DNA of 64,000 nt from Trichomonas tenax (taxonomy: Eukaryota; Parabasalia; Trichomonadida; Trichomonadidae), in NCBI GenBank assembly GCA_023091735.1, contig JALKBU010000117.1:1-64000 (forward strand), read 5' to 3'. The notes under the pieces are model-generated. The model was not told the origin of the DNA. It did no database searches and worked only from the letters and a program-made list of their open reading frames with translations. Both the position numbers and the translations under genes were made by a program. Every line of letters starts with the position of its first letter. Within the stretch, counting starts at the first letter, position 1. Positions 53,133 to 63,822 of this stretch are shown here, piece by piece.

Positions 53133-56100
53133 TTATTCTTCTTCATTGTTATTTCCATATTGTGCGAGAACTTGATTCACCATTTCTTGAGGAACGTATT
53201 GCGAAACAAGCATCAACTCATCGAGTGGAAGTCTTTCTGGAGCTTGGAATCCCTGAATAACATAAGATTTCTTTCCTCTTCTTCTTCCTTTTCTGCGTCT
53301 GTTGGATCTTTCGTTTGATCTTGAGTCCTTCTTTGAAGGAGCGAGAACAGCGCTCCAAGTGCCTCTTCCGTTATCCTTATAAAGGACTTCGACGCCAGTT
53401 GACGTGAGGCCTCCGAGGCCCGCCATCCAATCGAGATCAACGAGTTGTACAGCGATTTGTGGTGGCAGTGTTGATGGATCGATTTTCTCTGAAAACTGAT
53501 GAGACAAAATGTTCTTCTCTGTCTCTTTGATATCGCTGAGAGCTCTTTCGATCTCTTCAATGAGAATGTGCGCGTTGTCTGTGGACTCAGAGAAGATCTC
53601 GAACACTTCTTCAGCGGCATTGCGAACGTTCTGCGACGTTGTATAGCGAATGAGAACAGACTGAGTTTTGTCGTAGAACTGATTGTTGACTGGAAATTCC
53701 GGTACTTTGAGGCCAACGAAAGCTGGCTTTCTGCGCATCATCGCTGATCTTCTGTAAAGTCTCTTCAGCTCTGCAAGTCCGTCTTGTGATGTAGCAATGA
53801 CATCGATGATCTGTCGAACGACCTTTCGAAGAGCTTTCGAGTTGAAATCGCTCTTGAGTGTTGCATTTGATTTGAGCGATTGCGTTGCAAGAGAACTTGT
53901 TGTAGAAGCGTTGCTGTAGCTGTGGACACTGATTGTGTCGTTCTTGAGGACGATTGGTTTCTTGATCGGAGGCTGCATCAGCAACTTCTTCACCAGTGTC
54001 TTGTTAAGAGGAGAAAGAGAATGCTGTTCAATTGATTGCATCAAATCATTGTGTGGTTCATTTGCTTTAGGTTTCATCGATGAATATGATTTGTAACCGA
54101 GTCCGTGCTGTATCTTTGGTCCCTGCCGCTTAGGTTTGTTTTCGTTTGGATCATCAATGCAAACGAAACCAGAGAAATCAGGAAGAGGTTCTTCTTCGAC
54201 TTTAGGAGAGTTGTTGATCATTGGTTTTCGTTTCTTCGGTGTTGGATCTGTGAGAGTCATCGCCTTGTTGATTGTCTGCTCAACGGACTGCTGAGATAGC
54301 TGTGGCGGAGGTGAAGCATCTGAGTTCTTGTCGAGTGGTGGAAGAGGTTTCTTGTTTGCGATTTTTGGAACAATTTGAGTTTGTCCCTGATTGTAAATGA
54401 TTTTGTTGAGCATATTTCCTTCATTGATGATCTTCTCCATCGAGTTAGTTATGTTCTGTGCACGACTATCGATGATAGGACCTTCTTTCTTCTTTGGTTT
54501 TGGTGGTCTCTTCTCGAAAACTTTTGGTTGATATTGCTTTGGTGCCTCTGGCGGCTGATAAAGTCTTCTCTCTTTCTTTCCATTGTTCTGAGGCCTTGCG
54601 ACAATCTTTGTTGGCTGTGGCTCTTCTGGTTCATCAGGATCAATTTCAACTAAGTCTTCGAAATCAATGTGTTTGACTGATTTCTCAACAAACTGGAAAA
54701 CGACTTTGTTGAGTTTGTCGAAATCGAGCGATGGCTTCGGTGGCTTCTCTGGTCTCTTCTTATGCCTCCTTGACTTGTGGGATCTTCTGGATCGATGTGT
54801 GGAAGGAGTTTGTCCTTCTGAATTTGGTTTTGTCGAATGCTTCCAAGAAGCTCTTGAATGTGTTGAATTTCTTTCATCTTTATCCTTGCGACGTCTGTGA
54901 CGTGTGTGCTTGCTGCTCGCCTGGCTTTCGACTGTTTGCTCGCTTGCTGCACTGACGCTCTGCAGTTCGTCGTTCTTAAGAATTTTCGCTTCCCCTTCGA
55001 CATTTTCTCCTTCAGGAGCGATAATTGACTTTGTTTCTCCTGAAACAGAACTCGCGACTGTTGATAATGTTTCATTGCTTTCGTCACTGTAATAGTATTC
55101 ATAGGATTGATCGGATTCGAGTTCTTCTTCTTCGTAAGAATATGAATATTCTTCTTCTGCTTCTTTCTTTTCTTCTTCTTCGCTGACCTTCTTCTCTTCT
55201 TCCTTCTTTTCCTCTTCATGTTCGGATTCGCTCTCTTTGACATCTTCTTCCTCCTTCTTCTCTTCCTCTTCAGGCTTCTTGAGATCCGACTCCAGCTGAA
55301 TGATGTGCTTGTGTTCCCTGAAGAGTCTGTCGTCGTCATCGTCGGAAGTTTCCGGTTCAGCTGATTTAACGGACTTTTGCATCGATCCGCGACTTCCCAT
55401 TGTCATTCTTGTCACAGTCTTATTCGGTGGTGGAGCTTTGTACTTCTTCGAAGTGTATGAGATAGAAGTTTCGTTTGCAACACCAACCATATCACTGGAC
55501 TTGAATTTGGACTCTTGCTTCGAGATTTTCGATGCCTTTGATGTTTTTGATTTCACAAATTTCGTTTTGTTGACTTCTTCCTCTTCTTCAGGTTCTTCGA
55601 AGTCAGAATCACTCAACAGATGCTGTGTTCTGTAAGCAGTTGTTAAATTACTGATTGGCATCGCATATTTCTTTGTGTCAACGGCTCCTTTCATGATTGG
55701 AGCGTTAACTTCAGCTTTCTCAATCAATATTCTTCTGACGTTGTCCAAATTTGCATCCGCAAGTGCTGTTGGATCGGAGAAAATGATGTCAATGAACTGA
55801 CGATACTTTGTTCCAATATCTGGATCTGCATTGAGTTCCTCGAAGCTCTGTTGTCTCGTGATTGTTGAGCTGAAGATGTGATCGAGACTTTGATTGACAG
55901 TCTTTCGTTCTTCGTCATCTAAAATCTTGATTGCTTCAGCTTCTTCTCCCTCTTCTTCATAATAATCTTCTTTATCTTCGCCTTCTTCAACAATTTCGCC
56001 GTAAGAATCGAGACTTAAAGCATCAAATCTCTTCTTCGTGTTGTGTTCTTCTCCTTCGAGTTTTTCGATTGTTTCATGCGATTGTGAGAAGAAAGAATCA

Positions 56101-58565
56101 TTTGTGCGACTTGATGAAGACAAAGAAATTCGAGAAGAGAAAGCAGAAAGCTGATATGAGAAGTCAGCATGTGAGACACCAAGATTTTCTCTGAGTCCTG
56201 CAACACTTTGGACACTCAGCATTGGAAGAAGATCTTCTTCTTCTTCATCTTCTTCGTACTGCATATTGACTTTGAACTTGTTCTTGATCGCGTGATTGAT
56301 GACGTGCGCGCGACGTCCGACTCTCGGAACTGCTGCGAAAAGTTTCTTGTTGACGAATTTCGTTTGAACGTTTTCGTATTTGTTTGCAGTGTAGGAATCA
56401 ACAGTGACTTGCGTTTTCGATCCTGATGTCGAATTGTCAGTAGAAGTCTTCACCTTGAAGTTGTTGAACTGTGGAATTGTCGGCTGGAACTCGAGATGCT
56501 TCAATTTCTGTGCGTAATCGTGACGTGAGTTGACGATTGTTGTCTTCAAAGAAGGAATGCGAGCGTGGCAGCCTCTGATCAAAGAGAAGTTTGGATCATT
56601 TGCGAGGCCTTCACGAGAACTGATTGCTGTGAGTTGAATGATCGGCTTCAAACTCGATGTGAGATCGTTTGTGAGTTTCTTGATTTGATCGAATTGGCAC
56701 AAATTTGCACTCGCTTTGAAGTTTGGATTTTCTTTTCCGTATTCTTCAGCGCTTTCGTGTGCTGCGTGAGCCTTGATAATGAGATTATCTCTGGCGAGGC
56801 AGTTTCTTCTGTTCAAGAAAGCGTTCTTTGCATTCTCTTGGATTGCTTTCCTGAGTGCGACAATTCCTGCTGCACTCGCGAAGTTGCACTGCTGCAAGAA
56901 GAAGAAAGCTCTCTGGAAGGAGTTCTTGAATCTCTCTGCTTCTGTTGTTGGACAGTATTCCGCTGTTCTCTTCGCATGATTGATGATTGCAACTCTCATA
57001 AAGAGCGCTGGATTGTATCTCGTCGCGAGCCATGCTTTGAAGAAGAATTCTCTCGAATCAACTCTGTTCTTTGCTGTCGAAACATTTCTCTGCGCCGTCG
57101 TTGCTTCTTTGTCATTGAGAAGCAAGAAGATCTGTCGCTCGCTGCCGGCGGACTTCATCACACGCTCGTAAAGCAGAAGAGTTTCCTGCTTGAAAACATC
57201 AGATGTGAACTGCTGAGGAGTGAGATAAGGAGGACCTTTCTTCCTCAATGCTGCAATTGCTTTCTTCTTCGTGACATCGTATTCCGTTGTTTTGATGTTC
57301 TGGAAGAGGAATCTGTGCCAGTTTCTGCGCCTTCTGACATAAGCACTCCATCCTGCAAAAGCACTCGACAAAGCTGCTTCGTAATCGTTCTTCATCAAGT
57401 TATAAACGAAGCTTAAACCGAGAGATGGCTTCGCTTGGAGTTTGCAATAGATGTAAGCACGTGTGATTCCTGCAGCACGAATGTTTGCAACAAACATCGC
57501 AAGTGTGCGACGCTTCAAATACAAGTTGTGGCGGTTTTCAGCGGTCTTTAGAAGCTTTCTCAGATTCGAATTGATTGTTGTCAATGTTCTCCATTTCTGG
57601 ATGATATTGTGTTGCAAAATCAAGCGCTGAGTGTTCTGAAGGATAACGTGTGTCCACGCTTGATACGTGAGCTTCATAATCTGCTTGAGTCTGAAATTAT
57701 CAGATGAAATCAAATCTTGCTGCAATTGGTGCTTATCTCGCATGTGTTGAGAGATCGCTTGGAGAGCATTGCGCGCAATGAAGTCCTTTCGCTTCTGATC
57801 AGCTTTCGCGATTTTTCCGAATTTTGATTCTCTGTGCTTCATGTAGTTGTTCCATTCAGGAAAACAATACGGAGTTTTGATCTTTCCATACTTCCTGTTC
57901 TGCACCCAACCGCGCCAAAGTCCAAAACAAACGAATTGGACATTTGAGTGGAATTTTCGATATCTTTGAAAATCAAATGGATTCAAAAGCTCTCTCCTCG
58001 ATTTTTCTTTTGAAACCGCGATCCTCCATTCCATTAATATGTCACGACACAGCTTTGCGTAGAAAAATTTCACGAATGAAACTAAACGTTGTTCATTTAT
58101 CTTCGTGGGAATGTAGGCTTGACCAGTTATTCTGTATGTTGTCTCTGATACCGATTTGTAGTTCAGAGGATAAGCTTTTCGTGAATTAAATTCTTTAACT
58201 AAGTGTTTGTATGCATTTGATCTATAATTTTGGTCTCCTAAGTTCGTATTTAGGAACAAAACATTGAAGGATGCGCGTGTTAAGTTTCTTTTTGCACGAA
58301 TAAGCGAATCATAAATATAATGATATTTTGAGTGAATGATATACATTCGAAATGTCTTTTGAATTTTCGTCGCTGCTGCATTTAATCGAACCTCGTTGCC
58401 TTTATTTGCTAATTGGTACTTTAGTTTCGAATATTGATCAGATCCAACATTATCCACGAGTAATGCTTGAACTAACACCGAAGATTTCGCAGTGGTATCC
58501 TCGGCTTCGTCCAAGTATACATCCAATTCGTCCCAGCCATTATTGGATCCACCGGAAACGCTCAT
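53133..58565 (-). CDS. Giant IQ-motif protein with Sfi1-like Trp repeats
   Basis: An 1810-aa protein. An IQ motif (AATKIQKTFRMYIIHSKYHY, about 64-83) can bind calmodulin or centrin. From about 170 to 600 come repeated helices with Trp spacings like those of Sfi1 (ILMEWRIAVSK, FGLWRGWVQN, YQAWTHVILQN, FAGWSAYVRRR, FFKAWLATRYN), which bind centrin at basal bodies. The central part (about 800-1500) is acidic and Glu/Lys/Ser-rich with a long poly-Glu/Lys stretch near 1088-1142, then Pro/Lys-rich. The C-terminal 200 residues are helical and basic (SRSNERSNRRRKGRRRGKKS near the end). A cytoskeletal or basal-body scaffold is likely. Convergent with the HEAT-repeat gene, 170 bp between stops. Confidence 0.75.
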   Translation of the reverse strand: MSVSGGSNNGWDELDVYLDEAEDTTAKSSVLVQALLVDNVGSDQYSKLKYQLANKGNEVRLNAAATKIQKTFRMYIIHSKYHYIYDSLIRAKRNLTRASFNVLFLNTNLGDQNYRSNAYKHLVKEFNSRKAYPLNYKSVSETTYRITGQAYIPTKINEQRLVSFVKFFYAKLCRDILMEWRIAVSKEKSRRELLNPFDFQRYRKFHSNVQFVCFGLWRGWVQNRKYGKIKTPYCFPEWNNYMKHRESKFGKIAKADQKRKDFIARNALQAISQHMRDKHQLQQDLISSDNFRLKQIMKLTYQAWTHVILQNTQRLILQHNIIQKWRTLTTINSNLRKLLKTAENRHNLYLKRRTLAMFVANIRAAGITRAYIYCKLQAKPSLGLSFVYNLMKNDYEAALSSAFAGWSAYVRRRRNWHRFLFQNIKTTEYDVTKKKAIAALRKKGPPYLTPQQFTSDVFKQETLLLYERVMKSAGSERQIFLLLNDKEATTAQRNVSTAKNRVDSREFFFKAWLATRYNPALFMRVAIINHAKRTAEYCPTTEAERFKNSFQRAFFFLQQCNFASAAGIVALRKAIQENAKNAFLNRRNCLARDNLIIKAHAAHESAEEYGKENPNFKASANLCQFDQIKKLTNDLTSSLKPIIQLTAISSREGLANDPNFSLIRGCHARIPSLKTTIVNSRHDYAQKLKHLEFQPTIPQFNNFKVKTSTDNSTSGSKTQVTVDSYTANKYENVQTKFVNKKLFAAVPRVGRRAHVINHAIKNKFKVNMQYEEDEEEEDLLPMLSVQSVAGLRENLGVSHADFSYQLSAFSSRISLSSSSRTNDSFFSQSHETIEKLEGEEHNTKKRFDALSLDSYGEIVEEGEDKEDYYEEEGEEAEAIKILDDEERKTVNQSLDHIFSSTITRQQSFEELNADPDIGTKYRQFIDIIFSDPTALADANLDNVRRILIEKAEVNAPIMKGAVDTKKYAMPISNLTTAYRTQHLLSDSDFEEPEEEEEVNKTKFVKSKTSKASKISKQESKFKSSDMVGVANETSISYTSKKYKAPPPNKTVTRMTMGSRGSMQKSVKSAEPETSDDDDDRLFREHKHIIQLESDLKKPEEEEKKEEEDVKESESEHEEEKKEEEKKVSEEEEKKEAEEEYSYSYEEEELESDQSYEYYYSDESNETLSTVASSVSGETKSIIAPEGENVEGEAKILKNDELQSVSAASEQTVESQASSKHTRHRRRKDKDERNSTHSRASWKHSTKPNSEGQTPSTHRSRRSHKSRRHKKRPEKPPKPSLDFDKLNKVVFQFVEKSVKHIDFEDLVEIDPDEPEEPQPTKIVARPQNNGKKERRLYQPPEAPKQYQPKVFEKRPPKPKKKEGPIIDSRAQNITNSMEKIINEGNMLNKIIYNQGQTQIVPKIANKKPLPPLDKNSDASPPPQLSQQSVEQTINKAMTLTDPTPKKRKPMINNSPKVEEEPLPDFSGFVCIDDPNENKPKRQGPKIQHGLGYKSYSSMKPKANEPHNDLMQSIEQHSLSPLNKTLVKKLLMQPPIKKPIVLKNDTISVHSYSNASTTSSLATQSLKSNATLKSDFNSKALRKVVRQIIDVIATSQDGLAELKRLYRRSAMMRRKPAFVGLKVPEFPVNNQFYDKTQSVLIRYTTSQNVRNAAEEVFEIFSESTDNAHILIEEIERALSDIKETEKNILSHQFSEKIDPSTLPPQIAVQLVDLDWMAGLGGLTSTGVEVLYKDNGRGTWSAVLAPSKKDSRSNERSNRRRKGRRRGKKSYVIQGFQAPERLPLDELMLVSQYVPQEMVNQVLAQYGNNNEEE

Positions 58566-58600
58566 TTAGTAAAAAACGATCTTTTATATATTTGATAATT

Positions 58601-58664
58601 TGACATTTTACAAATCAAAAATTTAATTCAAATTTTGACACTTTACATTTTAATTTACATGGCA
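58601..58664. promoter_or_regulatory. Group of TGACA/TTTACATGGCA elements
   Basis: TGACATTTTACA at 58601-58612, TGACACTTTACA at 58637-58648 and TTTACATGGCA at 58654-58664 lie 36-100 bp upstream of the minus-strand start at 58565. The first two share both half-sites of the recurring element with changed spacing. Confidence 0.4.
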
Positions 58665-58858
58665 TATTCTGCCTCAAATGTATTATCATGTAAATATTTT
58701 AACTATATCATAAATAAAGGATATTCTTTATTGCTTTCTAATACTAATCCTCTGATTGCAATATGTATTTTTTGTAAAGCATGTGTTAATATTGATTTAT
58801 TTCTACATAGAGGTGTTTTTATATTTCAGTTTGAAAAATAAAAATGATTATTTCAAAT

Positions 58859-60719
58859 TTATGCTCTTTCATCCTGGAGATTATTCAATTGTCGTTTCAC
58901 AAGTTTATAATAAAACCCTTTTGCAGCAATAAGTGATTCATGAGTACCTCTTTCAACAATTTCTCCATTATCAAATACCAATATCTTTGTGCAATTGATG
59001 ACAGTTGACAGCCTGTGTGCAACAGCAATTCCAGTGGTTGTCTTCATAATTCTGTCAAGTGCCTCTTGAACTTTCCTTTCGTTTTCACTATCAAGCGCTG
59101 AAGTCGTTTCATCACAAATAAGAATTGTTGGCTTCTTCATTACCGCTCGTGCAATAGCGATCCTTTGACGCTGACCTCCTGAAAGTGAACCACCTCTGTC
59201 ACCAACCATGTGGTCAAGCATATCGTCGAATTTCTTAACAAACTTATTTGCATTAGCTTCTTCAAATCCAGCCTAAACTTCATCATCTTTGCACTCACAA
59301 TTGACGCCATATCATACATTATCTCTGATATTGCCCTGAAATAAAGTTGGCTCTTGTGATACCAATGCAATCTTTCGGTGAAGCCAATGATGATCGATTT
59401 CTTTGATATCATAACCATCAATGGTGATAATTCTCTCAGCAATATCATAGAACCTCTCAATGAGCTGCACACATGTGCTCTTGCCGCTTCCTGAGTGTCC
59501 AACAAGAGCAACATATGCGCCTGGGTTGATTTCGAAAGAGACATTAACAAGAGCGTCTGTCTTTTGCGTTGGATAACGGAACGAAACATTCTTGAACTCG
59601 ATTTTGCTTTTGAAGTTCTCGTATGTCTTTCCTCCCTCGAAGTTGATTACTGGGTGATATTTCATGAGATTCAAGACCTTGTTCACTGAATGGTATGCAC
59701 GAGTTTCAAGCATCAAAGAGTCTTGAAGCATGTTAAGTGAATACCCTGCCATTATCGAGTATCCGAAGACAGAAACTAATGTTCCTATTGAAAATTCCTT
59801 TCCATTTTGTTTGGTTCCAACCATTCTTGCACCGAGGTAAAGCATCAAAGAAATTACACTCAACAATATTACGACAACAATAAAAAATGTTACTGAATTA
59901 TATAATGCAACTTTAGTTTAGAAATGTTTTGCATTATCAATTTCTTTTGAGAACTTATTCACTTCATATTTTTCACCATTGAAGCTTCTCACCGTACGAA
60001 TCGACGAAATGGCCTCTTCAGCAATCACCATGCTGCTTGACATGTGCGTAAACCTTTTTTCTGAATTCTTACTTATATATTTGTGGAAAACGCGAATGAT
60101 AATAATCGTCGCAATCATGAATCCCGTGAAAATCAAACCAAAAAACCAACTGCTGACAAAAATGTAAATGTATCCAAAAATAAATCCCACAAAACTTTGG
60201 ATCTGAGAATTCTTTATGGACCAAAGCTTTCCTGTATGATAGCAGGATCTGCTCCTAATATTGTCAAGAGATTTCCAATTGAATGCGTGTCGAAAAATGA
60301 AACATCATATTTCATTATTGATGAAAAAACATTTTCTTTGACTTTCATCGCGCCTCATGAACCAACATGCATCCAAAGCATCGAAGATAAACAGGCACAT
60401 ATCGAACAAATCAAAACTGCAATAGAAAGATAAATGTATTGGTTGATTGCTGGAGGGAGTGGATTATCAATTTTTTTCATCGAATAATCGGAAATGATCA
60501 TAATTATATTTCCGACGAAAAAATAATGCAAAATTGGAGCAGCATCAGCAATAAGGCCAATAATAAGCGAAATATTGGCATGCAATCAGAAAACAGAAGC
60601 GAATGAATCATTTTTCGTGCTCGCTTTTCATTTTCTTTTGACATTTCGGTTTCGAAGTAGTTGTCGTTGATAGAGATGATGCTGTTCGAGTATTCAGAAG
60701 AAGGCGTACGCTCATTCAT
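58859..60719 (-). pseudogene. ABCB-type (P-glycoprotein-like) ABC half-transporter pseudogene
   Basis: From ATG 60719 (MNERTPSSEYSNS) the minus strand reads as one TMD plus NBD of about 620 codons. Landmarks: IMKYDVSFFDTHSIGNLLTI (coupling region), SSIRTVRSFNGEKYEV, Walker A GHSGSGKST, the Q-loop VSQEPTLF, the LSGGQRQRIAIARA signature, Walker B ILICDETTSALDSE (canonical Asp-Glu) and the H-loop AVAHRLSTV. It is broken by a frameshift near 60580, a TGA near 60355, a frameshift near 60222, a TAA near 59923, and TGA and TAG at about 59260-59310. The NBD motifs are otherwise intact, so inactivation is recent. Confidence 0.85.
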
Positions 60720-60794
60720 TATATTTATCAACAATCAGATCTGATTTGATGAAATCTTTCAATATTCAATGTCCTATATGGAATCATTTTATTA

Positions 60795-61139
60795 CATAAA
60801 AATTTCGATACGATTGTGAAGCAGACTTCTCTGAGTGGAGGACAAAAGCAGCGAATTTGCATCGCTAGAGCAATACTCGCAAATTCACCGATACTGTTGC
60901 TTGACGAAGCCACAGCTGCACTTGACATTGAAAGCGAAAGACTGGTTCAGGAAAGTCTCGAAAACATTCGTAAGGGAAAGATAGCAATCATTGTTGCTCA
61001 TTGTCTTTCTACTGTTATCAATGCAGACAGGATATATGTTTTTAAAGAGGGAAATATAGTTGAATCAGGAAAACACCAAGAACTTCTGAAGAAAGAAGGT
61101 TACTATGCTCAACTCATTAAGTTCCAATTGCAGCAATAA
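60795..61139 (+). pseudogene. ABC transporter NBD fragment (second copy)
   Basis: A frame open from about 60795 (KNFDTIVKQTSLSGGQKQ) to the stop at 61139 covers only the back half of an ABCB nucleotide-binding domain: the SLSGGQKQRICIARAILA signature, Walker B ILLLDEATAALDIESERLVQ and IIVAHCLSTVINADR, in which the usual HRLST is HCLST. No start codon and no Walker A or TMDs. It lies about 75 bp from the start of the other ABC copy, on the opposite strand, so it is a separate, truncated paralogue and not its other half. Confidence 0.8.
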
Positions 61140-61763
61140 AATACATTCATTACTTTGCTAATTAAATAGAGATAAACACTTTCATTTGATAAATATATAG
61201 AGAAAGAGTCTCACAATATATATGTTAATCAATCCATGTTTAATCATTTGAAGATTTCATATATTGGTGAATTGAAGCAACTCGTTGTTATCCATAAATG
61301 GAGCTCAAAAAATTTCAATTATTGTGTTATTGGGTTGTGTTATTTATTCAACAATCATATATTATATTATGCGCTTCATATGCTATAATACTTGTTTGTC
61401 CATGAATTATGAATCTTTTGTAATGTGACAATTTGTAGAACTTTTTTTCTTTATCACATTATTTCAAATTTGGGAATACAGAATACAAGAAGCCGCTGCG
61501 TGTTTTAGAAGGCTAAGATGCGGAAAACATATGGTGCTGTGTTCATCGTGTTTTCTTGCATTTTTAAATGCTCATCGAATAATTATCGTCATCATTGCTT
61601 TTCCATTAAATCCATCATCTGCATCAACATCTGTATATGAGTATTATCTAAAAGTCTTAAAAACCATTTTTATTTTGTTAAATTTGGAAGATCTAATTAC
61701 AAAAGGTCCCCATATTCACTTACATCTTAGAGCCAAAGATGAGATTAAGTTCATTCTTCAAAA
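61140..61763. other. Intergenic stretch; Inr before the next gene
   Basis: About 620 bp. A 78-codon ORF (61531-61767) has no recognisable features and overlaps the next start by 4 bp; I do not call it. TCATTCTTCA at 61751-61760 is a clear Inr 3 bp before ATG 61764. Confidence 0.5.
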
Positions 61764-62405
61764 ATGAGCAAGCCAAGAACAGCCAAATTAGATATTAACT
61801 TGAAACAGTCTTGTATCAGTTGTTTATTGAATGATGGCACAGGGAGGATGTCAAACATTGTTGTAACGGACTTGATTCCCAAAGTTAATTGTGGACCCAC
61901 AAATAAATTGATATTTCCTGCGTTTAAGAACCAAAAGATCATCTTCAGTCAGACAGATGTATTCATTAATCCTGCTTTAATGGAATTCATTCCAAAAAAT
62001 ATTTTTGAAAAGTATAATTATCCAATACACATCTCTGGTCTTAAGCGAATCCTCTTTGCCAAGCGTTCAAATAAGATTATTCGATTTGAACACAAGTTAT
62101 GGGATGCATTGCAAATAGTTCAAGAAAGACCAGAGTTATTCTCTATGTGTGGTGTTCATTGGTTTAACCCCCAAGTGTTTATAGTAGATGTTAACATATT
62201 TGGGCATTTACTTGGTTCATTAAATCCAAACACATTATTAACATCAGCTTCTGGCTGTTTTGCATCACACGGATTTGAAGAATGCACAAATTTAGTCCCA
62301 GACATAGGAAAGCATAGAGCTTATAAACATAAAGAAGGAAATTTTAAATATGGAGCAACAGAAGATGAAATTAACCAAGTTAAGTGGTCTCGCAATAAGA
62401 AGTAA
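61764..62405 (+). CDS. Small protein with possible initiator-binding (IBD-like) winged helix
   Basis: A 213-aa protein. The part at about 112-170 (KLWDALQIVQERPELFSMCG, then VHWFNPQVFIVDVNIFGHLL, then a GF turn) has the pattern of the winged-helix initiator-binding domain of the Trichomonas Inr-binding protein IBP39 (GIYW, then Leu-rich helix, then N-x-x-L, then GF/GY). The first 100 residues hold two Cys-x-x-Cys-like positions (CISCL) and no known fold. The C-terminus is basic (VKWSRNKK). A transcription factor is the most likely role, but the match is by pattern. Its own promoter has a near-perfect Inr next to the ATG. Confidence 0.55.
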   Translation: MSKPRTAKLDINLKQSCISCLLNDGTGRMSNIVVTDLIPKVNCGPTNKLIFPAFKNQKIIFSQTDVFINPALMEFIPKNIFEKYNYPIHISGLKRILFAKRSNKIIRFEHKLWDALQIVQERPELFSMCGVHWFNPQVFIVDVNIFGHLLGSLNPNTLLTSASGCFASHGFEECTNLVPDIGKHRAYKHKEGNFKYGATEDEINQVKWSRNKK

Positions 62406-62490
62406 ATAAATGTTTGTATGATTTAATATAAATATATACTAGTTTTTGTTTTACTATTACATTAATAATTGCATGTCATTTATGAATGAC

Positions 62491-63822
62491 TTATTTCTTT
62501 GACTTTGGCTTGAATTCATTGTATATTTCCTGGCCGACTTGGTAAAGGATAACGACAATAGCGACAACGGTGAAGAAAGCAATGAACCAAGCAATACCCT
62601 TTCTCCATGTTGGCTCATTGCGTTGATTCTTGAGGTAGAAGACAGCCGGCATGAGGAAGATGATTGTTGGTGTGAAGAAGCCACCGACAACATCGAAGAA
62701 GAGAATGACGTTCTCTGAGGAAGCAGCGAGACCAGCAGCAACAACAGATATGGCTGTACCAATAAGGATCCATCTGAGTGTTGTCGGTGGTTCATCCTTC
62801 CAAATGAGGTTGTTAATAGAGTTTCTTGCAGCCCAAACGACAATTGGAACGGAAAGAACAAGGAGGAATATGATACCAACGAGTGTGATCTTTGTGAAAA
62901 CGTTGCGGTCATCATACTTGAGGAGTGAAGAGCTGCGATCGAGCTTGCTGTTAAGATCGAGGTATGTAACAGCACCGAAGACGTTGTAAAGGATGTAAGC
63001 GGCAATCATTGTAACAAGGGCGAGTTTGCGACCACGTCCGACAGTTGCCATCTTCATGTTTTCGATAGATGTAAAGTAGTTGAGGTGGCAGTTGTAGGCC
63101 ATTGAGCTGACGGCAAGGGATGTAATTGTAGCAGCATTAGGGCTGAACCATTTGACTGCATGCTGTGGATCAAATCCTTGGTTCTTGATATTGACAATAA
63201 ACCAATATATGGCGTGTGCAATGAGAAGGAAGATACAGAAGGTGGAAAGGACAGCAATTTTCTCAAGAGCATGGATGGATCTCAAGCAAACAAGCGGTAC
63301 TGAGAAGCAAACTGCCATAATCATTGTCCAAAATGGAACATTGCCCCAAATGTTCTTCTTTCCGACTGTTCCGATTAATTTTGGCATAAGGCGGCCGTTC
63401 CAGTGACAATAGATCATAGAAGCACCTAATTGAACGCATGTAATCATAACGTTGATAATCCATAACTTGTTTTGACCAAAAGTGTGGGCGAAAAGACCAC
63501 GGTAGTCATACTTGTGCGTGAAATAACCAGCTTCAGCCATGAATGAAAGAGTGAAGTATCCAATTGCTGCAAAACCTGCAGAAATCAACAGACTTAATCC
63601 AATACCTTGTGTGTAGCAGTATGGGACCATGAGGGTACCAGATCCGATAGCAGTATTCAACAAAAGCTGGAAAGCATCAAATAATGACGAAGTTTGGCTT
63701 TCCTGGTAATGGAAAATCTTCTGTTGTTCGATGTCGCCATCCGCGACTGTCGAAATCTCAGATAAATCGGATCTAAAATCATCACCTGACTCTAAAAGCG
63801 GCTGATCAATGACTTGAGCCAT
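62491..63822 (-). CDS. AAAP-family amino acid transporter
   Basis: A 443-aa membrane protein of family length with about 11 hydrophobic segments. The N-terminal cytoplasmic tail is acidic (about 1-45). TM1 has the AAAP signature LLNTAIGSGTLMVPYCYTQGI, where the GSG break binds substrate in SLC38/VAST-type carriers. The C-terminus is short and basic (NEFKPKSKK). It would take up neutral or basic amino acids with H+ or Na+; specificity cannot be read from the sequence. Trichomonads depend on host amino acids, so many copies exist. Start ATG 63822 is the only one before TM1. Confidence 0.93.
   Translation of the reverse strand: MAQVIDQPLLESGDDFRSDLSEISTVADGDIEQQKIFHYQESQTSSLFDAFQLLLNTAIGSGTLMVPYCYTQGIGLSLLISAGFAAIGYFTLSFMAEAGYFTHKYDYRGLFAHTFGQNKLWIINVMITCVQLGASMIYCHWNGRLMPKLIGTVGKKNIWGNVPFWTMIMAVCFSVPLVCLRSIHALEKIAVLSTFCIFLLIAHAIYWFIVNIKNQGFDPQHAVKWFSPNAATITSLAVSSMAYNCHLNYFTSIENMKMATVGRGRKLALVTMIAAYILYNVFGAVTYLDLNSKLDRSSSLLKYDDRNVFTKITLVGIIFLLVLSVPIVVWAARNSINNLIWKDEPPTTLRWILIGTAISVVAAGLAASSENVILFFDVVGGFFTPTIIFLMPAVFYLKNQRNEPTWRKGIAWFIAFFTVVAIVVILYQVGQEIYNEFKPKSKK

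Noticed and set aside
56565..57416. 283-codon antisense ORF within the IQ/Sfi1-like gene
   Set aside because: Cys/Leu/Phe-rich mirror of a Glu/Lys/Arg-rich coding region; a typical antisense artefact.
61531..61767. 78-codon ORF overlapping the next gene by 4 bp
   Set aside because: The overlap ATGA is chance here; host genes are not packed this way and the ORF lacks an Inr.
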